DNA from: Burkholderiales bacterium
Lineage (GTDB): Bacteria > Pseudomonadota > Gammaproteobacteria > Burkholderiales > Chitinimonadaceae
Length of the DNA stretch: 11,164 nt
Direction of reading: 5' to 3'
Assembly (NCBI GenBank): GCA_019234745.1
Contig: JAFAKZ010000517.1
Location: 1-11,164 of the forward strand
A model generated the notes under the pieces. The model made no database searches. It saw only the letters and a program-made list of their open reading frames with translations, and had not been told where the DNA came from. This document shows, in pieces, positions 1-5,680 of this stretch; positions within the stretch are counted from its first letter, which is position 1, and the number at the start of each line of letters is the position of its first letter. The translations under genes were made by a program, and so were the position numbers.

Positions 1-1
1 T

Positions 2-301
2 CGCGATAACGCGCTGTCGAAGGCGCGCTTCGAGTTCCGCTGGGAAGACCAGTTCAACCTGGGCCTGGACCCGGACCGCGCGCGTGAATACCACGACGAG
101 ACGCTGCCCCAGCAGGGCGCCAAGGTGGCGCACTTCTGCTCCATGTGCGGCCCGCATTTCTGCTCCATGAAGATCACGCAGGACGTGCGCGACTTCGCTG
201 CCAAGCAGGGCATAGACGAAGCGGAAGCGCTGGAGAAGGGCATGGAGATCAAGTCCATCGAATTCGTGAAGCAGGGCGCGCAGGTGTATCACAAGGAATG
301 A
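2..301 (+). CDS. thiC: Phosphomethylpyrimidine synthase ThiC, C-terminal 99 codons (5' end outside window)
   Basis: ThiC is the radical-SAM enzyme that rearranges aminoimidazole ribotide into HMP phosphate, the pyrimidine half of thiamin; it is cytosolic. The frame is open from base 2 to TGA at 299-301. The visible part shows the conserved tail RFEFRWEDQFNL, then HFCSMCGPHFCSMKITQDVR. The cysteines at visible residues 46, 49 and 54 form the CX2CX4C motif that holds the [4Fe-4S] cluster in this family, an atypical C-terminal placement specific to ThiC. The protein ends about 45 residues after the motif, as usual. The start, and any TPP riboswitch upstream, lie outside the window. A degenerate palindrome begins 4 bp after the stop. 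Identification rests on the motif and its flanks and is firm. Confidence 0.96.
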   Translation, partial: RDNALSKARFEFRWEDQFNLGLDPDRAREYHDETLPQQGAKVAHFCSMCGPHFCSMKITQDVRDFAAKQGIDEAEALEKGMEIKSIEFVKQGAQVYHKE

Positions 302-305
302 TGGC

Positions 306-337
306 GTAGGTCAGTAGAGCGTAGCGAGACCCGATAC
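306..337. repeat. Degenerate REP-like palindrome after thiC
   Basis: The segment begins GTAGGTC and ends CCGATAC around a GCGTAGCG centre. It resembles the clean palindrome at 5595-5628 (GTAGGTCGG...CCGACCTAC), but the arms now pair poorly. It begins 4 bp after the thiC stop and is followed by a short T-rich run (338-346), so it may once have acted as a 3' end structure. Its relation to the 5595 copy is inferred from the shared ends and position just after a stop codon. Confidence 0.35.
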
Positions 338-406
338 CTTCTTTTTCAAGATTCGTTGGGGTTTCGCTGCGCGAGCTAATAATTTGCCGTGTGGAAAATT
401 GGCTAG

Positions 407-706
407 ATGGACGTCAACAAGATGCTGGCTGAACAGATCGATAGCATTGAGACTGCCTTCTTTGAGGGAAATTTGGATCTGCTTAGAGGCAAGAGATGCC
501 CGATATGCAGAGAAGGGAAGCTTCTCTACAGCGTTACTAAGAACCTTGTTGATAGTGAAGCCGAGCCAGGGCGTCGATACAAAGGTTCAGTGAACATCTA
601 TTGTACGGGTGCGTGCAACAGCATGATTACGCATGCAAATGCATATCTTCCAGCGTGGGCGGAAGCCATCTCAAATTGGGAAGTACTATCGGACTCCCTG
701 GCCTAA
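407..706 (+). CDS. Small four-cysteine protein of unknown function
   Basis: This 99-residue ORF is not recognised. An acidic, probably helical N-terminus (residues 1-28) is followed by a CPIC pair (Cys31, Cys34) and a second pair, Cys66 and Cys70 (YCTGAC). The two pairs, 31 residues apart, could bind zinc as in a zinc ribbon, but no family was identified. No clear Shine-Dalgarno sequence precedes the ATG. A possible promoter is TTGGGG at 356-361 with AATAAT at 378-383 (16 bp spacer). The gene is visibly richer in A and T than thiC or the gene at 1240, with codons such as AGA, ATA and TTT that are scarce nearby, so it may be a recent arrival. It stands alone, with a possible terminator at 788-812. 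No transmembrane segment or signal peptide is apparent. Confidence 0.55.
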   Translation: MDVNKMLAEQIDSIETAFFEGNLDLLRGKRCPICREGKLLYSVTKNLVDSEAEPGRRYKGSVNIYCTGACNSMITHANAYLPAWAEAISNWEVLSDSLA

Positions 707-787
707 AGGTTGGTTGAGGCCTCCGGGCCGAATTGACATTTCATCTAACGGCCGCCTGAGTGGGAAGTGCGCTTAGATCTTAGCGCT

Positions 788-812
788 CGCCACCCCGGGG
801 TGCGGCGTTTTT
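788..812 (+). terminator. Possible intrinsic terminator after the four-cysteine gene
   Basis: The perfect 12-bp palindrome CACCCCGGGGTG (791-802) is flanked by CGC and GCG, allowing a longer stem with a 2-nt bulge, and is followed at once by TTTTT (808-812). The layout fits a Rho-independent terminator on the plus strand. It lies about 80 bp beyond the stop at 706, and the usable loop is small, so confidence is limited. Confidence 0.4.
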
Positions 813-1096
813 GGCGTCTTGGTCTTTTTACCGTTTGTGCGCTGACCAACGGCGGTGCCCGCTTATCCACAGCAGTGTCGAAATTGCGTCACCCCTGGTG
901 ATGCAAAGTGCCACTCTTCCCGCACCCTCCGCAGGACAAGCCCTGGCGCGGCGTTCTCGCAAGCGAGAAGTGATTGTGCCGCTTAAGTTTTCTTAGCTCC
1001 GCTTCACTCCGGCAACGACGACGTATCTCCCTGGCCGCAGCCCGTGCACACCTGTCAGAGATCGCCTGAACAGGGCCAAAAGCAGCGTTTGCACGC

Positions 1097-1139
1097 AAAT
1101 GCCATTGGCATTTTATGCGCATACCTATAGGTAAGTACC
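1097..1139. promoter_or_regulatory. Chain of back-to-back palindromes upstream of the 1240 gene
   Basis: Four inverted repeats follow one another: AAATGCCA-T-TGGCATTT (1097-1113), TATGCGCATA (1114-1123), CCTATAGG (1124-1131) and, overlapping it, GGTA-AG-TACC (1130-1139). A weak promoter could be embedded: TTGGCA at 1105-1110 and TATAGG at 1126-1131, spacer 15. Dyads of this size are typical operator half-sites for dimeric regulators, so this is a candidate control region for the gene starting near 1240. No function is proven by sequence alone. Confidence 0.35.
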
Positions 1140-1239
1140 AGCATGGACGCCCCCTCGGCGATCCTCTAGAGTTCATGCATAAAGCCTTATGGAGCAATAG
1201 GTCCGGCGCCAATCCTGCGGCGTGCCGGCATGGCGGAAC

Positions 1240-2361
1240 ATGATGAAGTCCCTGCTACAGATCCTGTCGAACCCGTTCACCGGCATCAAGGTGGACGAGG
1301 GCGACGCGCGTCCCTTGCTTGTGCAGCGCATCGAGGCGGCCGAGGCACAGCCCCTGGTGACGGCGCTCGACCACGCGCGCAGCGTGGTGCAGGAACTGCT
1401 GGCCACACAGGATGACGCACATATCGTCGAGGTCTTGCTGGACGGCGATATGGCCTTGTCCGACTTGCTGGACCGCTCCATTCCGCATCTGGCGGAAGCG
1501 GTGGAATACGACGAGCAGCTGCATCAGCAACTGGAGACGGGCCGCGCCATCTGCGTGGCCTTGGTGAAAGCCTACGACCGCATCTGCCGGCGCATGATGG
1601 ACGATGCCGCCTTCGTGCCGGACTTGAGCACGCGCGAGCAGGCCGTCGGCCAGCTGTTCTACTGGTTGGCGCACAATCTCTCGGTGGAAGCGGCCTTCGA
1701 CGGCACACGCCGGCAGATTCCCTGGGCCGATATCCATGCGCGCTATATGTTCGCCTTGCAGCCCCTGGGCAAGCGGCGCAATGGTGCGGCCGACCTCACG
1801 GCCATCGAGTCGCCCGTCAACCGCCACCTCGCCTACCTGGTGTTGCAGTCGCTCAGCGTCACGCCCAGCCTGGCGCCGCGCTATGTGCTGGTGGCCGACA
1901 GCGTGGCGCGTACGCTCGCTGCTACCGTCAAGCTGTACAGCGGCCTCTCCCCCATCGCCCGGCGCGCCATCGACGCCAATGCCTGGCGCGCAATCGAGGG
2001 CAGCCTGCCGCGCACGGAAGCCATGCGTGCCCTGTACTTCGGCCTGGACGAGTGCCTGATCAAGCTGCACTCCTACAAGCACCGCATGCGCAGCATGGGC
2101 CATGTGCCCAGCGACTTCGACCCGTTCGAGCTGATCTCCATCGATGAGGCACGCGAGCTGATCGAGGTGCTGCGCGCCCAGTGGTCGGGGCGTGCCACGA
2201 GCGACGAAGCCGCGCCCACCCTGCACGCGGTCGACGGCACGAATGCGCTGGTGTTCCGCCAGATGCACTCTGTGACCCAACCAGGCGTCCTGCCCGAGCA
2301 CGCGCGCGGCCCGATCACGCAGCAATCGCTGCAGCGCCCTACCAGCCGCACGGTGCTCTAG
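1240..2361 (+). CDS. Unrecognised, mainly helical cytosolic protein (about 373 aa)
   Basis: The frame is open from GTG at 1222 to TAG at 2359-2361. ATG 1240 or the adjacent ATG 1243 is the better start: GGCGGA (1232-1237) lies 5 nt before 1243, while GTG 1222 has no ribosome-binding site. The product begins MMKSLLQILSNPFTGI. It is rich in Leu, Ala, Arg and Glu with heptad-like spacing, which points to an all-helical fold. There is no signal peptide, membrane span, nucleotide-binding loop or cysteine cluster. A conserved-looking core lies around residues 200-300 (SPVNRHLAYLVLQSLSVTP and LKLHSYKHRMRSMG). The last 45 residues look disordered. The long ORF on the opposite strand is a codon-bias shadow. 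I do not recognise the family and assign no function. The gene appears monocistronic, convergent with the VOC gene 27 bp beyond its stop. Confidence 0.8.
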   Translation: MMKSLLQILSNPFTGIKVDEGDARPLLVQRIEAAEAQPLVTALDHARSVVQELLATQDDAHIVEVLLDGDMALSDLLDRSIPHLAEAVEYDEQLHQQLETGRAICVALVKAYDRICRRMMDDAAFVPDLSTREQAVGQLFYWLAHNLSVEAAFDGTRRQIPWADIHARYMFALQPLGKRRNGAADLTAIESPVNRHLAYLVLQSLSVTPSLAPRYVLVADSVARTLAATVKLYSGLSPIARRAIDANAWRAIEGSLPRTEAMRALYFGLDECLIKLHSYKHRMRSMGHVPSDFDPFELISIDEARELIEVLRAQWSGRATSDEAAPTLHAVDGTNALVFRQMHSVTQPGVLPEHARGPITQQSLQRPTSRTVL

Positions 2362-2389
2362 GGCCCGTCATTCTCGTGACGACACGCCC
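2361..2389. terminator. Possible bidirectional hairpin between convergent genes
   Basis: GGGC (2361-2364) pairs with GCCC (2386-2389), and inside it CGTCA (2366-2370) pairs with TGACG (2377-2381) around a 6-nt loop. It fills the whole gap between the stop codons of the plus-strand 1240 gene and the minus-strand VOC gene. There is no T run on either side, so it may only protect 3' ends. Confidence 0.3.
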
Positions 2390-2760
2390 TAAGCCGCGTT
2401 TGTCAGCACCTCGAAGCGGTGGCCATCCAGGTCGTGCACCATGGCACCGAAATAAGTGTCGCTGATATCCGGCCGCAGGCGCGGCGTGAAGATATCGCTC
2501 GCACCGGCCGCCAGCGCCGCCGCATGCACGGCCGCCACCGCCTGGCGCGACGGCGCCGCCAGGGCGATATGCATGCCCGGCGCCGTGACTTTTTCACCCT
2601 CGACCGGGTAGAGAAAGAAGGCCCATTGCACCGAGGTGCCAAAGGCCGCTTCCTTGCCTGTGTCTCGCAGCAGCGAGATACCCAGCGGTTCCAGTACGCG
2701 CTGGTAGTAGCTGACGGCGGCGGCGTAGTCCGTCGTGCCCAGTGAAATATGGTCGATCAT
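2389..2760 (-). CDS. VOC-superfamily (glyoxalase/bleomycin-resistance fold) protein
   Basis: This 123-residue protein has the single-domain length and layout of small VOC proteins. It starts MIDHISLGTTDYAAAVSYYQ, the first beta-alpha unit in which the early His often binds metal. It ends with DLDGHRFEVLTNAA, matching the usual 'DPDGNxiEl' C-terminal strand that supplies the metal-binding Glu. The central part (GMHIALAAPSRQAVAAVHAAALAAGA) matches the second beta-alpha module. Substrate cannot be told from sequence; members range from lactoylglutathione lyases to dioxygenases and antibiotic-binding proteins. GAGGAG lies 6 nt before the ATG, an excellent ribosome-binding site. The gene diverges from the Lrp/AsnC regulator, which may control it (inference). 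Stop is TAG at 2389-2391. Confidence 0.88.
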   Translation of the reverse strand: MIDHISLGTTDYAAAVSYYQRVLEPLGISLLRDTGKEAAFGTSVQWAFFLYPVEGEKVTAPGMHIALAAPSRQAVAAVHAAALAAGASDIFTPRLRPDISDTYFGAMVHDLDGHRFEVLTNAA

Positions 2761-2792
2761 GGCTTGCTCCTCGTGCGTAAAAACGTGGGCCT

Positions 2793-2813
2793 ATTATGCG
2801 GGGCCGGCCGGCC
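2793..2813 (-). promoter_or_regulatory. Candidate promoter and operator of the VOC gene
   Basis: On the minus strand a CATAAT hexamer (2793-2798) lies 32 bp upstream of the VOC start. It is abutted by GGCCGGCCGGCC (2802-2813), a perfect 12-bp palindrome made of three GGCC units, positioned in the -10/-35 spacer. No good -35 box is visible, which would fit an activator-dependent promoter. Candidate binding site for the divergent Lrp/AsnC protein; weak evidence. Confidence 0.3.
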
Positions 2814-2962
2814 ATTCCTCGGGCGTCTTGAACCAGCACAACGCCGTTTCCCCGCGCTTCCCAGCCTCGTTTTGCACGAAAACAGCGCACCCTACGACGC
2901 GCGCCCGTACAAGCGATGTGCAAGATCGGCGGCAAAGCTGATTCTCGGTATCATGCAACCCC

Positions 2963-3436
2963 ATGGAACTCGACCGCCTCGACCGCCAATTGCTCAACCT
3001 GGTGCAAGCCGACGCAGGCCAGACGGCTGAGCAAATGGCCGAACAGGTGCCGCTCTCCCCTTCGGCCATCCAGCGCCGTTTGCGCCGGCTGCGCGAGGCG
3101 GGAGTGATCGCGCGCGATGTTGCGCTGGTGGACCCCAAGCTGATCGGCCGTGGCGATACCTTTATCGCCTCGCTGCATATCGAGCGCGAGCGGCCGGAAC
3201 CCATGGCGCAGCTGCGCACCTGGCTGGCCGCCGAGCCACAGGTGCAGCAAGCCTTCTACGTGACGGGCGAGGCGGATTTCGTGCTGGTCGTCACGGCACT
3301 CGATACGACGCACTACGAAGTGCTGATGTCGCGCCTGATGCAGGACAACCCTTGCGTGAAGCGCTATACGACGCAGGTCGCCTTGAGCGTGGTCAAGCGG
3401 GGGCTGGCGATTCCCGTATCAGACTGTGAAACGTGA
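2963..3436 (+). CDS. Lrp/AsnC family transcriptional regulator
   Basis: A 157-residue DNA-binding regulator of the usual family length. Residues 1-50 (MELDRLDRQLLNLVQADAGQ and onward) form the N-terminal winged helix-turn-helix: 'LD..D..LL..vq.d' opening, then PLSPSAIQRRLRRLREAGVI as recognition helix and wing. Residues from about 65 (TFIASLHIERE...) to 145 form the RAM/AsnC effector domain; VTGEADFVLVVTALDTTHYE is the typical 'G.yD..l.v...d...y' stretch that builds the amino-acid pocket between dimers. Family members form dimers to octamers and often control a neighbouring divergent gene, here the VOC gene. The ATG at 2963 matches the family N-terminus, but no Shine-Dalgarno sequence is visible. 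A TATCAT lies 8 nt upstream (2949-2954), so the message could be leaderless. The ligand is unknown. Confidence 0.93.
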   Translation: MELDRLDRQLLNLVQADAGQTAEQMAEQVPLSPSAIQRRLRRLREAGVIARDVALVDPKLIGRGDTFIASLHIERERPEPMAQLRTWLAAEPQVQQAFYVTGEADFVLVVTALDTTHYEVLMSRLMQDNPCVKRYTTQVALSVVKRGLAIPVSDCET

Positions 3437-3546
3437 AGTGTGAAACGTGGTGATCATCCACCCGTCGTCAATGTTTTCGGCGACACGTGGGGTTTCATCA
3501 CCTTTCACCCATGCCGCGCAGCGGCGAGTCACCTTTCGACTTTCAC
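3425..3546. repeat. Cluster of short GTGAAA-type repeats
   Basis: The 11-mer TGTGAAACGTG occurs exactly twice, at 3425-3435 (running into the regulator stop codon) and 3439-3449. Further on, the complementary type appears: TCACCTTTC exactly at 3498-3506 and 3529-3537, and TTTCAC at 3503-3508 and 3541-3546. Together they make an inverted arrangement of GTGAAA motifs across about 120 bp between the regulator and rlhA. They may be decayed palindromes or a binding array; no function assigned. Confidence 0.35.
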
Positions 3547-3582
3547 AAGCTCACTTTTCCTACAATCCTAAGCAATTGATTC

Positions 3583-3591
3583 TGTTATAAT
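3583..3591 (+). promoter_or_regulatory. Extended -10 promoter of rlhA
   Basis: TGTTATAAT (3583-3591) is a perfect extended -10 element, TGn followed by the consensus TATAAT. It lies 28 bp before the rlhA start, so transcription should begin near 3598 and give a roughly 20-nt leader. The -35 position (about 3563-3568, CAATCC) is poor, as is common for extended -10 promoters. Confidence 0.65.
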
Positions 3592-3619
3592 TCCGCCCCT
3601 CGCAAACGAAGAGGGCGCT

Positions 3620-5590
3620 ATGAGCCTGCTGTCGCACCAACTGGAACTGCTGTCGCCGGCCAAGACCGTCGAGATCGGTCGCGAAGCCATCCTGCACGGG
3701 GCCGACGCCGTCTATATCGGTGGCCCGTCCTTCGGCGCGCGGCACAATGCCAGCAACGAGGTCAGCGACATCGCCGAGCTGGTGCGCTTCGCCCACCGCT
3801 ACCACGCACGTATCTTCGTCACGCTCAACACCATCCTGCACGACGCCGAGCTGGAACCGGCGCGCCAGATGATCCACCAGCTGTACGACGCCGGCGTGGA
3901 CGCGCTCATCGTGCAGGATATGGGCATCCTGGAACTCGACCTGCCGCCCATCCAGCTGCATGCCTCCACCCAGTGCGACATCCGCACGGTGGACAAGGCG
4001 CGCTTTCTGGCCGACGCGGGCTTCTCACAGATCGTGCTGGCGCGCGAGCTGACGCTGGACAAGATCCGCGCCATCTCGGACGCCATGCCGGCCGACACGG
4101 CCGTGGAGTTCTTTATTCACGGCGCCCTCTGTGTGGCCTATTCCGGCCAGTGCTTCATTAGCCATGCCCACACGGGGCGCAGCGCAAACCGCGGCGACTG
4201 CTCGCAAGCCTGCCGCCTGCCCTACACGCTGACGGACGCCAACGGCGGCGTGGTGGCCTTTGAGAAGCACCTCTTGTCCATGAAGGACAACGACCAGAGC
4301 GCCAATCTGGAGGCCCTGGTCGACGCAGGCGTGCGTTCGTTCAAGATCGAAGGTCGCTACAAGGACATGGGCTATGTGAAGAACATCACGGCCCACTACC
4401 GCCTGCTGCTGGACGAACTACTGGAGCGCCGCCCTGAGTTCGCGCGCGCTTCCAGCGGCCGTACCGACATCCTGTTCGCGCCGGACGTGGACAAGAACTT
4501 CCACCGCGGCCACACGGACTACTTCGTGAACGGCCGCCTGCCCGATATCGGTGCCTTCGATTCGCCCAAGTTCGTGGGCACCCAATTGGGCACGGTGAGC
4601 AGATTAGGGTCGGACTGGTTCGACATCGCTACCCACGAACCGCTCGCCAACGGCGACGGCCTCAACTATATGCGCAAGCGCGAAGTGGCCGGTGTGCAGG
4701 CGAATACCGTGAAGCAGCTGGACGCCGACACCTGGCGTATCTGGCCGAATGAGCGCATGGCGGAACTCGCGGGCCTCAAGCCCGGCACGGAGATCAACCG
4801 CAACCGCGACCATGCGTGGGAACAGTCGCTGACGAAGAAGTCATCGGAGCGCCGCATCGGCGTATGGCTGAAGCTGGAAGACGCGGCCGACGGCCTGAAG
4901 CTGACGGTAACGGACGAAGATGGCATCACGGTCAGTGCGACCGCTACGCTTGCTCTGGCGCCTGCACAGCAGGCTGACAAGGCGATCGCCGGCCTACGCG
5001 ACAACCTGGGCAAGCTGGGCAATACGATCTTCCACGCCCAGGACATCGCCATCGCCACACGCGAAACCTGGTTCGTGCCGGCCGGTGCCATCAACGCACT
5101 GCGTCGCGACGCCATCGAACAGCTGGAAGCGGCCCGCGTAGCAGCCTGGTCCCGCCCGCCGCGCAAGGCGGAAGTGCAGCCGCCTACACCCTTCCCGGAC
5201 GACAACCTGAGCTATCTGGCCAACGTCTACAACCAGGCGGCGCGCGACTTCTACCATCGCCACAGCGTGAAGCTGATCGCGGCGGCCTACGAGGCGCACG
5301 AGGAGGAGGGCGAGGTGTCGCTGATGATTACCAAGCACTGCCTGCGCTTCTCCTACAACCTGTGCCCGAAACAGGCCAAGGGCGTGAAGGGTGTGCAGGG
5401 CCAGGTGAAGGCAGAGCCGATGACGCTGGTGAACGGCAACGAGACCTTCACCCTGCGCTTCGACTGTAAGCCGTGCGAGATGCATGTGATGGGCCGCGCG
5501 AAGAAGCACATTCTCAACTCGCCGCCGCCGTCGAACGTGCCCGTGTCGACCATTACCTTCTACAAGCAGCGGCCAGCTACGACGAACTGA
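3620..5590 (+). CDS. rlhA: 23S rRNA 5-hydroxycytidine C2501 synthase RlhA (peptidase U32 family)
   Basis: RlhA (formerly YdcP) hydroxylates cytidine 2501 in the peptidyl-transferase centre of 23S rRNA; in E. coli this needs prephenate. At 656 residues it matches the long RlhA form (about 653 in E. coli) rather than the short TrhP/YegQ form (about 450). The N-terminal U32 domain reads LELLSPAKTVEIGREAILHG, then GPSFGARHNASN, LHASTQCDIRTV and FFIHGALCVAYSGQC. Conserved cysteines at 171, 178, 194 and 198 lie in the region that binds an iron-sulfur cluster in U32 relatives such as UbiU/UbiV. The C-terminal extension holds a second set, Cys574 and Cys582 (KHCLRFSYNLCPKQ) and Cys616/Cys619 (FDCKPCEMHV). 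AGAGGG (3610-3615) precedes the ATG by 4 nt. It appears monocistronic, bounded by its own promoter and the palindrome at 5595. Assignment is from recalled close similarity to E. coli RlhA over the full length. Despite the family name no protease activity is expected. Confidence 0.95.
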   Translation: MSLLSHQLELLSPAKTVEIGREAILHGADAVYIGGPSFGARHNASNEVSDIAELVRFAHRYHARIFVTLNTILHDAELEPARQMIHQLYDAGVDALIVQDMGILELDLPPIQLHASTQCDIRTVDKARFLADAGFSQIVLARELTLDKIRAISDAMPADTAVEFFIHGALCVAYSGQCFISHAHTGRSANRGDCSQACRLPYTLTDANGGVVAFEKHLLSMKDNDQSANLEALVDAGVRSFKIEGRYKDMGYVKNITAHYRLLLDELLERRPEFARASSGRTDILFAPDVDKNFHRGHTDYFVNGRLPDIGAFDSPKFVGTQLGTVSRLGSDWFDIATHEPLANGDGLNYMRKREVAGVQANTVKQLDADTWRIWPNERMAELAGLKPGTEINRNRDHAWEQSLTKKSSERRIGVWLKLEDAADGLKLTVTDEDGITVSATATLALAPAQQADKAIAGLRDNLGKLGNTIFHAQDIAIATRETWFVPAGAINALRRDAIEQLEAARVAAWSRPPRKAEVQPPTPFPDDNLSYLANVYNQAARDFYHRHSVKLIAAAYEAHEEEGEVSLMITKHCLRFSYNLCPKQAKGVKGVQGQVKAEPMTLVNGNETFTLRFDCKPCEMHVMGRAKKHILNSPPPSNVPVSTITFYKQRPATTN

Positions 5591-5594
5591 ATTC

Positions 5595-5628
5595 GTAGGT
5601 CGGAAGGCGCTTCGCTTTTCCGACCTAC
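5595..5628. repeat. REP-like palindrome, probably the bidirectional 3' end of rlhA and the Ig-like gene
   Basis: GTAGGTCGGAA (5595-5605) and TTCCGACCTAC (5618-5628) are perfect 11-bp arms around a 12-nt loop. It starts 4 bp after the rlhA stop and lies between two convergent genes. Such GTAGGTCGG palindromes recur in intergenic regions of many proteobacteria. The strong stem should stop exonucleases or polymerase, but no T run follows on either strand. A degenerate relative is at 306-337. Confidence 0.6.
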
Positions 5629-5636
5629 ACGCTATG

Positions 5637-5676
5637 GGACGCCTGCCTGCCAGCAAGGACAGCGGCAGGCTCGTCC
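5637..5676. terminator. Second hairpin in the convergent gap
   Basis: GGAC-GCCTGCC (5637-5647) pairs with GGCAGGC-TC-GTCC (5664-5676) around a 16-nt loop. It lies immediately past the stop of the minus-strand Ig-like gene (5681), as expected for a transcript 3' structure. There is no T run on the minus strand, so a Rho-independent terminator is not proven. Confidence 0.35.
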
Positions 5677-5680
5677 AGTC

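Larger units (their letters stand above)
707..1239. other. Long non-coding stretch
   Basis: No convincing gene lies here; the short ORFs on either strand have biased, repetitive composition and no ribosome-binding site. It does hold a GC hairpin with a T run (788-812), one consensus DnaA-box-like TTATCCACA (about 866-874), a perfect palindrome TTCTCGC/GCGAGAA around 954-969, and a chain of palindromes at 1097-1139 upstream of the next gene. The mixed base composition suggests decayed or inserted DNA between two chromosomal genes, but no transposase remnant is visible. Confidence 0.5.

Noticed and set aside
743..778. Possible integron attC site (ATCTAA...TTAGAT after the 407 gene)
   Set aside because: The inverted ends are only about 36 bp apart, shorter than known attC sites. 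They lack a GTTRRRY core and paired inner boxes, and no second site or integron integrase is visible.
866..874. Consensus DnaA box TTATCCACA
   Set aside because: It is a single copy with no cluster, AT-rich unwinding tract or dnaA/dnaN/parAB neighbour, so it is not evidence of an origin.
811..1212. Short ORFs in the non-coding stretch (plus 811-996, minus 889-1212)
   Set aside because: No ribosome-binding site, biased composition, mutual overlap, and they run through palindromes and the putative terminator.
1255..2325. 356-residue ORF on the minus strand opposite the 1240 gene
   Set aside because: Its composition (many Gly, Arg, His, Gln, Val) is typical of the antisense of a GC-rich gene. 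The plus-strand protein is far more protein-like and has a ribosome-binding site.
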